64,000 nt of DNA, from NCBI RefSeq assembly GCF_003944705.1, contig NZ_RWIS01000001.1, positions 496,001-560,000 of the forward strand, in the 5' to 3' direction. The stretch comes from Hymenobacter metallilatus. GTDB taxonomy: Bacteria > Bacteroidota > Bacteroidia > Cytophagales > Hymenobacteraceae. The position numbers were made by a program, and so were the translations under genes. Shown piece after piece: positions 7,185 through 13,989 of the stretch. Within the stretch, counting starts at the first letter, position 1. Every line of letters begins with the position of its first letter. The notes below the pieces were generated by a model that did not search any database, was not told where the DNA came from, and saw only the letters and a program-made list of their open reading frames with translations.

Positions 7185-7985
7185 ATGAAGATCCTATTCT
7201 GGATACTGGGTTTGGGGATGATGCTGTACGTGGCAGTGTGCGTGCTGCTGTATTTTCAGCAGGAGCGGCTATTGTTCTTTCCCACCAAGCTTCCCGCTGA
7301 CTATCGTTTCCGGTTTACCAATCGGTTTGAGGAGCGGTGGATTCCGGCGGCCGATGGCACCCGCCTCCACGGCCTGCTGTTCCCAGCCGATTCGGCTCGG
7401 GGCCTCATCTTTTACTTGCACGGCAACGGCGGGGCGCTGGATAGCTGGGGCGAAGTGGCGGCCACCTACACCCGGCTGGGCTACTCGGTGTTCCTGCTCG
7501 ATTACCGGGGCTACGGCAAAAGTGGGGGCCGCATCAGCAGCCAGGCGCAGCTGCTCACCGATGTGGACACGGCTTACCAGCAGCTTGCGCGCGAGTTTCC
7601 CGAAAACCGTATGATCCTATTGGGCTATTCACTGGGCACGGGGCCGGCGGCGTGGCTGGCGGCCCGGCACCACCCGCAACGCCTGATTCTGCAGGCACCC
7701 TATGCCAGCATGCGCGCTATGTCCCGGCAGCACTACCCCTGGGTTCCGGGTTTCGTTGTGCGCTACCCGTTAGCCACCGATGAGGTGCTGCCGCAGGTGC
7801 AGGCGCCCATCGTCATCTTCCACGGCAGCCAGGACGAGGTTATCAGCCCTCAATCAACCCAGCACCTGAAGGCGGCGCTGAAACCCCAGGATGAGTTTAT
7901 TGCCCTGCCCGGGGCAGGCCACAACGGCCTGACCGATAATCCAGCCTACCAGCAAGCCCTGCGCCGGATTCTGGTGGGCCTGTAG
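7185..7985 (+). CDS. Membrane-anchored alpha/beta hydrolase (BEM46/ABHD-like)
   Basis: A 266-residue protein with an N-terminal membrane helix (FWILGLGMMLYVAVCVLLYF) followed by an alpha/beta hydrolase fold. Visible motifs are LHGNGG (oxyanion-hole region), DYRGYGKSGG, the nucleophile elbow GYSLGT with S149, the acid region HGSQDEVI, and the late histidine in GAGHNGL. The family comprises serine esterases, thioesterases and peptidase-like enzymes, so the substrate cannot be named. It follows the small lipoprotein by 29 bases and is probably co-transcribed with it. Confidence 0.85.
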   Translation: MKILFWILGLGMMLYVAVCVLLYFQQERLLFFPTKLPADYRFRFTNRFEERWIPAADGTRLHGLLFPADSARGLIFYLHGNGGALDSWGEVAATYTRLGYSVFLLDYRGYGKSGGRISSQAQLLTDVDTAYQQLAREFPENRMILLGYSLGTGPAAWLAARHHPQRLILQAPYASMRAMSRQHYPWVPGFVVRYPLATDEVLPQVQAPIVIFHGSQDEVISPQSTQHLKAALKPQDEFIALPGAGHNGLTDNPAYQQALRRILVGL

Positions 7986-8051
7986 GTGAGCAGGTAGCCA
8001 CGGGCGGGCCTCCCGGGTGGCTGAGAAACAGAGGCCGGGGCGCGGATAGCG

Positions 8052-8083
8052 TTGGGCAGAGGAAGCCAGGATATTTACCTTCG
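8052..8083 (+). promoter_or_regulatory. Candidate Bacteroidota-type promoter before the DUF2490 gene
   Basis: TTG at 8052-8054 and TACCTTCG at 8076-8083 are 21 bases apart, close to the TTG/TAnnTTTG pattern of Bacteroidota sigma-A promoters. The implied transcript start lies a few bases before the ATG at 8091, so the message would be almost leaderless. Confidence 0.4.
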
Positions 8084-8090
8084 GCTTCTG

Positions 8091-8912
8091 ATGCTGCCCT
8101 TCCCCTCCCGTTTGCTTTCCAGTTCTTGTCTGCTGCTTCCGTCCCTGCTGCTGCCTATTGCCGCCCGGGCCCAGACGAATGCCATTCCTGACCCGAAAAC
8201 GGGTACCTGGCACGTTGCCACGGTGGTGCTGCCGGGCGGACCGAAACACTGGGGCGGCTACGCGGAAGTACAAACCCGCTCCAACAGCCTGTTCCGCCAG
8301 TATTTCTATACCGAGCTGAAAGGTGGCGTGAGCTACGACGTGGCCAAAAACTTCACCCTGATGCTGGCCGGCGGCCGCTACTCCACCGCTGACTACCGCG
8401 ACCTGAGCGCCGGCCCCCTCAACGTGGAAAAGCGCCTCTGGCAGCAGCTCACGCTCACGCAGTTTGCCGCCCGCCTCAAGCTGGAGCACCGCTACCGCAT
8501 GGAGGAGCGCTGGTACCGCTTCCGCGACAATGTGGTGCCCACGGGCTTCTCCCGCTACCGCACGCGCATGCGCTACCGCTTCAACACGTTTTTGCCGCTC
8601 AACCAGCCTACTTTCACCGATAAAACGGTTTTCTTGTCGGTGTACGACGAGGTGTTTTTTAATCCCCGGGGGCCCTATTTTGAGCGGAACCGCCTGTACG
8701 CGGGTCTGGGCTATCAGTTCGACAAGCACTGGACAATGCAGGCCGGCTGGCTGAACCAGGCGAATTACACGCCCGCCAGCTACCGTCAGAACGTGTTTAC
8801 CCCCCAAACCACTCTGGCCAAAAACAACGTGGTGCTGTCGGTTATCTACCGCCTGGGCCGCCCGGCCACTACATCAGCCTCCCCGGAGTACGTGCCTTCA
8901 CAGCCTGATTAG
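8091..8912 (+). CDS. DUF2490 family outer-membrane protein
   Basis: Counting from ATG 8091 the protein has 273 residues, with a signal peptide (LLSSSCLLLPSLLLPIAARAQ) and then alternating aromatic-rich strands typical of a small beta-barrel. The order of segments (GGYAEVQTRS, RYRMEERW, RTRMRYRFNTFLPLN, LSVYDEVFFN, RNRLYAGLGYQF, LSVIYRL) matches DUF2490 proteins, which are predicted barrels of unknown role. An ATG at 8052 in frame would spoil the signal peptide. It faces the minus-strand operon that begins with the MOT1 permease. Confidence 0.8.
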   Translation: MLPFPSRLLSSSCLLLPSLLLPIAARAQTNAIPDPKTGTWHVATVVLPGGPKHWGGYAEVQTRSNSLFRQYFYTELKGGVSYDVAKNFTLMLAGGRYSTADYRDLSAGPLNVEKRLWQQLTLTQFAARLKLEHRYRMEERWYRFRDNVVPTGFSRYRTRMRYRFNTFLPLNQPTFTDKTVFLSVYDEVFFNPRGPYFERNRLYAGLGYQFDKHWTMQAGWLNQANYTPASYRQNVFTPQTTLAKNNVVLSVIYRLGRPATTSASPEYVPSQPD

Positions 8913-8971
8913 CAGGGAGGGCAGAAGCCGGAAGCGAGAATTGTATTCCGCAGCTCAGCACGCTAGCACTA

Positions 8972-9316
8972 CTACACTTCTACCTTCCGGCTCTTTACTT
9001 CTAATGTCTCCGCTGGCACCAGGTGCAGGGTTAGCGTGTGCCGGGCCTCGCCGGAGTACACCATGTGCAGCTCCAGGGTGAGGTGCTGGTCGGAGAGGGT
9101 TTTGATGAGCAGATACAAGGATGACTCGTTGCCGGGGTGCACAATTCTGCCGGCCTGCTTTACCCAGTGGGCAGCCGCTACAACTTCGGTGGGTTGATTG
9201 AGGTGGCTGAAGTCGAATACCACGCCTTCGCCCATGCTCCAGTAGCCCTGGAACGGCTGGGGGCCAGCCTCAATGCGCACGGTTTTCCACGCCTGACAAA
9301 GTATTCGTTCTTCCAT
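8972..9316 (-). CDS. Hypothetical protein downstream of the molybdate permease
   Basis: A 114-residue protein with no signal peptide or membrane segment. The N-terminal half contains GYWSMGEGVVFDFSHL and the C-terminal half is strand-rich (LTLELHMVYSG, HTLTLHLVPAE). It starts six bases after the permease stop codon, so it is almost certainly in the same operon. I do not recognise a family. The tight spacing argues for a role connected to the permease or to molybdenum, but nothing in the sequence proves this. Confidence 0.65.
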   Translation of the reverse strand: MEERILCQAWKTVRIEAGPQPFQGYWSMGEGVVFDFSHLNQPTEVVAAAHWVKQAGRIVHPGNESSLYLLIKTLSDQHLTLELHMVYSGEARHTLTLHLVPAETLEVKSRKVEV

Positions 9317-9322
9317 ACGCTG

Positions 9323-10486
9323 TTATTTCCCGAGGCCTACCCAGCCCCGCCGCATGGCGTAGTACAGGGCCGTACCCACCAACAGGCCCACAAGGTACCC
9401 ATACGGCAGCCCACTGCATAATACTCCTACCAATAGTGTTAGTAATAATTCGGTGCGGGAACCGGCAATATCGCGCAGCAGGGTAGCCAGCGTGAGGGCC
9501 TCAAACAGCAGCAGTACCCCCAGAATGGGCAAGGGAAAAATCTGCACTACCTGCTGAAAGCCCTGGCTGAACCCCAGGCCCAGCACCAGAAACAGCCCCC
9601 CATACAGCACCACCGAGCCGCCCGTACGCCCCCCAAACGTATAGTGCCCCACCATACCACCCGAGCCGTGGCAGACCGGAAACCCGCCCAGAAAGGGGTT
9701 TATCAGGTTCATGAGGCCGTAGGTGAAGCTGATTTGCCGCACCGTGAGGGGCCGCTCCGGAAAATAGTCCTCCACTACCTGCCGGGTAGCCAGCACCGAG
9801 TTGCCCAGGGAAAGCGGAATCTGGGGCAGCGCCAGCAGAATAGCGCCGTATTGCACGTTCTGCCAGGTGGGCACCTGCCAGCCGGGCAGGTGCAGGCCAA
9901 TGGCGCGCTGGGCTGTGGCAAAATCGAGCTTGAACAGCAGGCCGTAGCTTACGCCCAGAGCCAGCACCACCAGGGCAGCCGGCCAGCGCCGGTTGCCCAG
10001 CAGCACCACCGTTACCAGGAAGGCGGCAGCAGCCAGCACGTACCCCGCCAGGCCATCGGCGGGCACATACTCCTTAAGGGCCAGTGTGGCCAGCTGCAGG
10101 GCCAGCCCAAACTGAATACCCCGGATAACGGGCTTGGGCACCAGCCGGGCCAGGGCGTCAATGAGGCCGGTTACGGACAGCAGCAGCATACTCACCCCAA
10201 TGGCCAGCCCGCCCCCGAAGATGACGCGGCCGGGGATTTTTTGGGCAATAACCAGGGCGGCAAAGGCCTTGAGGGGCTGCACGGGCATGGGCATCCCGTA
10301 CCACAGCCCCGAAAATACCTGCATCAGCCCAAACATGATGAGCACACCCGCACTGTCCATGCCAGAGGCGGCAATGATGCCGATGAGCAGGGGCAGGTCG
10401 GTACCCAGGTCGCCGAAAGCTCCCGCCAGCTCATTCCGGTCGAAGCGAATACGGGGGCGGGGCAGCGGGGTAACGGTAAGGGGCAT
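9323..10486 (-). CDS. MOT1-type molybdate (sulfate/molybdate) permease
   Basis: A 387-residue polytopic membrane protein with about ten hydrophobic segments. It carries the two signatures of the MOT1 family, a molybdate-selective branch related to SulP: FGDLGTDLPLL near the N-terminus with PVQPLKA after it, and FPVCHGSGGMVGHYTFGGRTGG in the second half. These segments form the oxyanion-binding core in the family. Its place among Moco synthesis genes favours molybdate over sulfate as substrate. No ABC-type modABC genes are in the window, so this may be the main molybdate importer. The last 46 codons are duplicated as a relic at 6403-6545. Confidence 0.88.
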   Translation of the reverse strand: MPLTVTPLPRPRIRFDRNELAGAFGDLGTDLPLLIGIIAASGMDSAGVLIMFGLMQVFSGLWYGMPMPVQPLKAFAALVIAQKIPGRVIFGGGLAIGVSMLLLSVTGLIDALARLVPKPVIRGIQFGLALQLATLALKEYVPADGLAGYVLAAAAFLVTVVLLGNRRWPAALVVLALGVSYGLLFKLDFATAQRAIGLHLPGWQVPTWQNVQYGAILLALPQIPLSLGNSVLATRQVVEDYFPERPLTVRQISFTYGLMNLINPFLGGFPVCHGSGGMVGHYTFGGRTGGSVVLYGGLFLVLGLGFSQGFQQVVQIFPLPILGVLLLFEALTLATLLRDIAGSRTELLLTLLVGVLCSGLPYGYLVGLLVGTALYYAMRRGWVGLGK

Positions 10487-10529
10487 GAGGCTGATAAGGT
10501 GAGGGGCGGCCGCACGGGCAGGCCGGGGT

Positions 10530-11135
10530 TTACTGCCAGATAAAGCTGGGGGTGGTCTGCTCTACTTCTTTCCCGCTGTGCAGGCGCAGGCGCAGGCGAA
10601 ACTGCTGCTGGGCATTATCCGTGGGTTTAGGGCTCACAACCAACTCAATGGGGCGGTCCAGCTCGGCGTAGTCCCCCGATTTCCAGGAGTTAAGGGAATC
10701 GGCTAGCTGAGCCAGCGGGAAAGATACGCCCTGGTAGCGGCTGTTACCCGGCAGGCAACGCACAAACTGATTCAGCGGCTGTCCGGCAGCTACCCCGTTA
10801 AACAACCCGGTGCTGGTAAACGACACCTCCGTTATTTTGTCTTTCAACCCTTTGCGGCCGGGCTCCTCGCACTGCCACGCCAGGGCGCCGGCAGTAAACC
10901 AGCTCCCCGATGGCGCTGCGGCCAGGTAATCATACTCCAGCCGTACGCTGGCCAGCACCTGGGCGGCGGTAGTGCGCGTGCCATTGGTAAAAGCCGGTCC
11001 GTTGGCTGACTCCGCCACCAGCAGGCGTATGGCCCGCACGTTGGCGTAGTCCCGCAGTTCCTCCTTGCAGCAACCCATGGGTATCACTCCCAAAAATACA
11101 AGCAGCAACCCAAGGCGTAGCATTTTATGGATCAT
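10530..11135 (-). CDS. Predicted lipoprotein of unknown function
   Basis: A 201-residue protein with a lipoprotein signal ending in VIPMGC, followed by a second Cys (CCKEELRDYANVRAIRL). The mature part is a mixed strand-rich domain with three further cysteines (WQCEEPG, VRCLPG). The closing segment FRLRLRLHSGKEVEQTTPSF looks like an edge strand. Similar double-cysteine lipoproteins occur in Cytophagales under DUF names, but I cannot place it with certainty. It lies between moeB and the permease on the same strand, so it may belong to the Moco operon. Confidence 0.7.
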   Translation of the reverse strand: MIHKMLRLGLLLVFLGVIPMGCCKEELRDYANVRAIRLLVAESANGPAFTNGTRTTAAQVLASVRLEYDYLAAAPSGSWFTAGALAWQCEEPGRKGLKDKITEVSFTSTGLFNGVAAGQPLNQFVRCLPGNSRYQGVSFPLAQLADSLNSWKSGDYAELDRPIELVVSPKPTDNAQQQFRLRLRLHSGKEVEQTTPSFIWQ

Positions 11136-11269
11136 CCTGAGGTATAGGCAGTAGTAGTTTGTTTCTCAAGATAAAAGACGGACGGCTTTTGCCAAGCGCA
11201 GCGGCTGGTTATGCGAAACCTGAACTGGTGAACGAGCTGCTGATTTTCACTGGCCCCGCCGGCCGTTGT

Positions 11270-12403
11270 TTACTGGCTTTCCGCCGAGCCGAAAGAGACA
11301 ATTTCCGCCGGCACTTCTGCCGTGTCCTCCCAGGCCAGCATCCCGCCTTCCAGGTTCAGCAGGTTGGTCAGGCCAAACTCGGTTTGCAGGCGCTCCACGG
11401 CCTGGGTACTGCGCCTTCCCGAGCGGCAGTACACAACTACCGGGTGCTGCTTGGGCAGGTTGGCCACGCCCTTTTCCAGGGCGCTCAGGGGCAGCAGGGT
11501 GGCACCGGGCAGGTGGCCGCTGGCGTACTCCTGGGGCTCCCGCACATCCAGCAGAAAGGGCGGCCGGGCCGATATCAGCTGCTCCCGCAGCTCCACGGCC
11601 GAAATACTCCGGACGCCCGCCCCGCACAGGTCGGCGTAGTCGGTGGTGCTGGCCGTATCCAGGTTAATGGCGGCTTGCTCGGGGCGGCGGGCAAATTTCA
11701 GGGTGCGCGTCTGAAAGGTGAGGGCATCAAACAGCCAGAGCCGCCCGCTGAGCACCTCTCCAATGCCCAGAATAACCTTGAGAGCCTCTGTTGCCTGGGC
11801 CGTACCTACCAGCCCGGGCAACACGCCCAGCACCCCGGTGGCCTCACAGTTGGGAGCCTCAGCGGCCGAGGGTGGCTGCGGAAACAGGCAGCGGTAGGTG
11901 GGCCCGCCCTGGTAATTGAACACCGCAACCTGGCCCTCAAACTTATAAATGGCCCCCGATACCAGCGGCTTGCCGTAGCTGACGCAGGCATCATTGAGCA
12001 GGTAGCGGGTGGGGAAATTGTCGGAGCCATCTACCACTACATCGTACTTGCTTACCAGCTCCCGCACGTTGCCCAGCCTGGCCCGGCAGGTATACACCTC
12101 GGTGCGCACCAGCGGATTGATGCGCTGCACGGCCCGGCCGGCTACCTCCGCTTTAAGCTGGCCCAGGTCAGCGGGGCCATACAAAATCTGGCGCTGCAAG
12201 TTGCTGCGGTCCACCTGGTCGGCATCTACGATGCCCAGCGTACCCACGCCAGCGGCGGCCAGGTACTGCAGGATGGGGCAGCCTAGCCCCCCGGCCCCTA
12301 CCACCAGCACGCGGGCGGCTTTCAGCTTTTCCTGGCCGGCTTCTCCTATTTCGGGTAGCTGCAGGTGGCGGCGGTATATCTGGCGTTCTTCTTGAGTAAG
12401 CAT
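11270..12403 (-). CDS. moeB: MoaD adenylyltransferase MoeB with C-terminal rhodanese domain
   Basis: This 377-residue protein (start at ATG 12401-12403, giving MLTQEERQIYRRHL) would activate the C-terminal glycine of MoaD with ATP and, through its rhodanese domain, supply sulfur. The E1 nucleotide loop is G36-A-G-G-L-G41, followed by DADQVDRSNLQRQ and DGSDNFPTRY, all standard. Residues about 275-370 are a rhodanese domain with LLDVREPQEY and the catalytic CRSGRRS loop. Oddly, the zinc cysteines of MoeB/ThiF are missing: the usual C-x-x-C appears as TYRC, and the later CxxC pair is replaced by RRPEQA. An upstream in-frame ATG at 12532 adds 43 atypical residues. Confidence 0.9.
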   Translation of the reverse strand: MLTQEERQIYRRHLQLPEIGEAGQEKLKAARVLVVGAGGLGCPILQYLAAAGVGTLGIVDADQVDRSNLQRQILYGPADLGQLKAEVAGRAVQRINPLVRTEVYTCRARLGNVRELVSKYDVVVDGSDNFPTRYLLNDACVSYGKPLVSGAIYKFEGQVAVFNYQGGPTYRCLFPQPPSAAEAPNCEATGVLGVLPGLVGTAQATEALKVILGIGEVLSGRLWLFDALTFQTRTLKFARRPEQAAINLDTASTTDYADLCGAGVRSISAVELREQLISARPPFLLDVREPQEYASGHLPGATLLPLSALEKGVANLPKQHPVVVYCRSGRRSTQAVERLQTEFGLTNLLNLEGGMLAWEDTAEVPAEIVSFGSAESQ

Positions 12404-12603
12404 ACAGAGGAGGCTACTGGTGGCCGGCAACATAAGCTGCCGCTTCTGGGGAGGGGCCGCCCGGACCGAAGTGCTTTCGGGCGGAGCCATGCCAAGCTCA
12501 AACTTACTTATGGCCCATAAGGTTAACCTCATACGCCGCCACTGGTCCGCGCCAGGCGGCGTACAGAGGTACCCGCGTTTCCCTTGTTTCTTTAACCGTT
12601 GCC

Positions 12604-13482
12604 GTGTCTGCTCCCGTTTTTCTTCCGCCCACCAGCTACGAGTACGTTACCGTGCGCCGCGTACAGGGCGCTGCCGCCACCGAAGCCTCTGATGTGCTGG
12701 CCGCCGAGGAGCCCCTGGAAATTCGGGTAGGCTTTGGACCGGCCGGACAACGGGAGCACCGCACCCTAAGCATTACCATGCGCACTCCGGGCCACGACTT
12801 TGAGTTGGCGGCCGGTTTTTTGTTTACGGAGGGCATTATTCGCAGCCGCCAGGAGGTGCAGGGCCTTATTTACTGCCCCGATGTGGCAAAGGAGGAGGAG
12901 CGCGAAAACGTGGTGCGCGCCGAGCTGGCTCCATCCGCCCTGCCCGACCTGCCCCGGCTGGAGCGCCACTTTTACACCAGCAGCAGCTGCGGCGTGTGCG
13001 GCAAAACCAGCATTGAGGCAGTGCATGCCGCCGCCTGTCCGGTACTGCCCCCGGCGGGGCCCCTGGTGGCGGCCAGCGTCATCCACCAGCTACCCGAGCG
13101 GCAGCGGCAGGCTCAGGAGCTGTTCGAGCAAACCGGGGGCCTGCACGCGGCGGCGCTATTCTCCCCGGCGGGCGAGCTGCTGCTGCTGCGCGAAGACGTG
13201 GGCCGCCACAACGCTCTTGATAAAGTGATTGGCGCGGCATTGCTCCAGGAGCTGCTGCCCCTACACAACACCGTGCTGCTGGTGAGTGGCCGGGCCTCGT
13301 TTGAGCTGGTGCAGAAGGCGGCCGTGGCAGGCATTCCGGTGCTGGCGGCCGTGGGCGCGCCCAGCTCCCTGGCTGTTTCCGCCGCCACCAATTTTGGAAT
13401 GACGCTCTGCGGCTTCGTGCGCCAGAACCGCTACAACGTATATTCTCATCCCTGGCGAATTGTGCAGGCTGATGACGTATAA
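12604..13482 (+). CDS. fdhD: Sulfurtransferase FdhD, sulfurates the Moco of formate dehydrogenase
   Basis: FdhD transfers sulfur from a cysteine desulfurase to the bis-MGD cofactor so that formate dehydrogenase becomes active. The protein (292 residues, GTG start at 12604) has the PLEIRV and ITMRTPGHDFELAAGFLFTEG segments near the N-terminus. It carries the active-site loop S-S-C129-G-V-C132-G, then LHAAALF, REDVGRHNALDKVIG and LVSGRASFELVQKA, all conserved in the family. It lies upstream of its presumed client, the YdeP-type oxidoreductase at 13990, and is divergent from moeB. Confidence 0.95.
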   Translation: MSAPVFLPPTSYEYVTVRRVQGAAATEASDVLAAEEPLEIRVGFGPAGQREHRTLSITMRTPGHDFELAAGFLFTEGIIRSRQEVQGLIYCPDVAKEEERENVVRAELAPSALPDLPRLERHFYTSSSCGVCGKTSIEAVHAAACPVLPPAGPLVAASVIHQLPERQRQAQELFEQTGGLHAAALFSPAGELLLLREDVGRHNALDKVIGAALLQELLPLHNTVLLVSGRASFELVQKAAVAGIPVLAAVGAPSSLAVSAATNFGMTLCGFVRQNRYNVYSHPWRIVQADDV

Positions 13483-13488
13483 GTTGTC

Positions 13489-13570
13489 TATCATGCTGAG
13501 CGGAGCGAAGGATCTTATGTAAACGACCCATGCACCCGTAACAAGGTCCTTCGCTCCGCTCAAGATGACA
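13489..13570. repeat. Palindromic intergenic element (family 2)
   Basis: Arms at about 13491-13516 and 13543-13568 are inverted copies with about three mismatches and a 26-base loop. The arm core is TGAGCGGAGCGAAGGA. It lies between fdhD and the small gene at 13618 and shares the outer GTCAT-CTGAGC pattern with the elements at 1343, 16559 and 63935. Confidence 0.8.
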
Positions 13571-13617
13571 GACACACTCAGTATCTATCTTCTACCCGCT
13601 TACCCTCCTACCCTACC

Positions 13618-13944
13618 ATGAAGCTCCGCCTCGAAGACAACACACTGCGCCTGCGCTTGGATGAGCCGGAGGTAGCCACCTTCCGGCAGCAGGGCCGGCT
13701 GGAAACGGTAGTTCCCCTGGGCCCGGCCACCGCCGACTCTCTTACGTACAGGCTGGAGCGCGACGCGGCCACTCCGGCCCTGACGGTGCGCTACGAGGCG
13801 GGCCACATTCGGGTGCTGCTGCCCGCCGCCGTAGCCGATGCCTGGACCTCCACGGATGAAGTAAGCCTGCGCGGCACCACCGAAGTTGCTGATAACCACG
13901 TATTGCATATTTTGGTAGAGAAGGACCTGGGCTGTAAGCACTAA
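13618..13944 (+). CDS. Small conserved protein between fdhD and the formate dehydrogenase-like gene (DUF7009-like)
   Basis: A 108-residue cytoplasmic protein with MKLRLEDNTLRLRLDEPEVATF at its start, then alternating strands and a C-terminal ILVEKDLGC. Short proteins with this beginning are found beside fdhD and YdeP-type genes in Bacteroidota (DUF7009), which this context matches; I recall this from family knowledge and cannot check it. A role in maturing or assembling the neighbouring oxidoreductase is a fair guess only. It is preceded by a palindromic element and followed 45 bases later by the large gene. Confidence 0.7.
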   Translation: MKLRLEDNTLRLRLDEPEVATFRQQGRLETVVPLGPATADSLTYRLERDAATPALTVRYEAGHIRVLLPAAVADAWTSTDEVSLRGTTEVADNHVLHILVEKDLGCKH

Positions 13945-13989
13945 TCACCTTCTTGCCTGTTTCTTTTTCTACTCTTCACTCCCGCCCCC

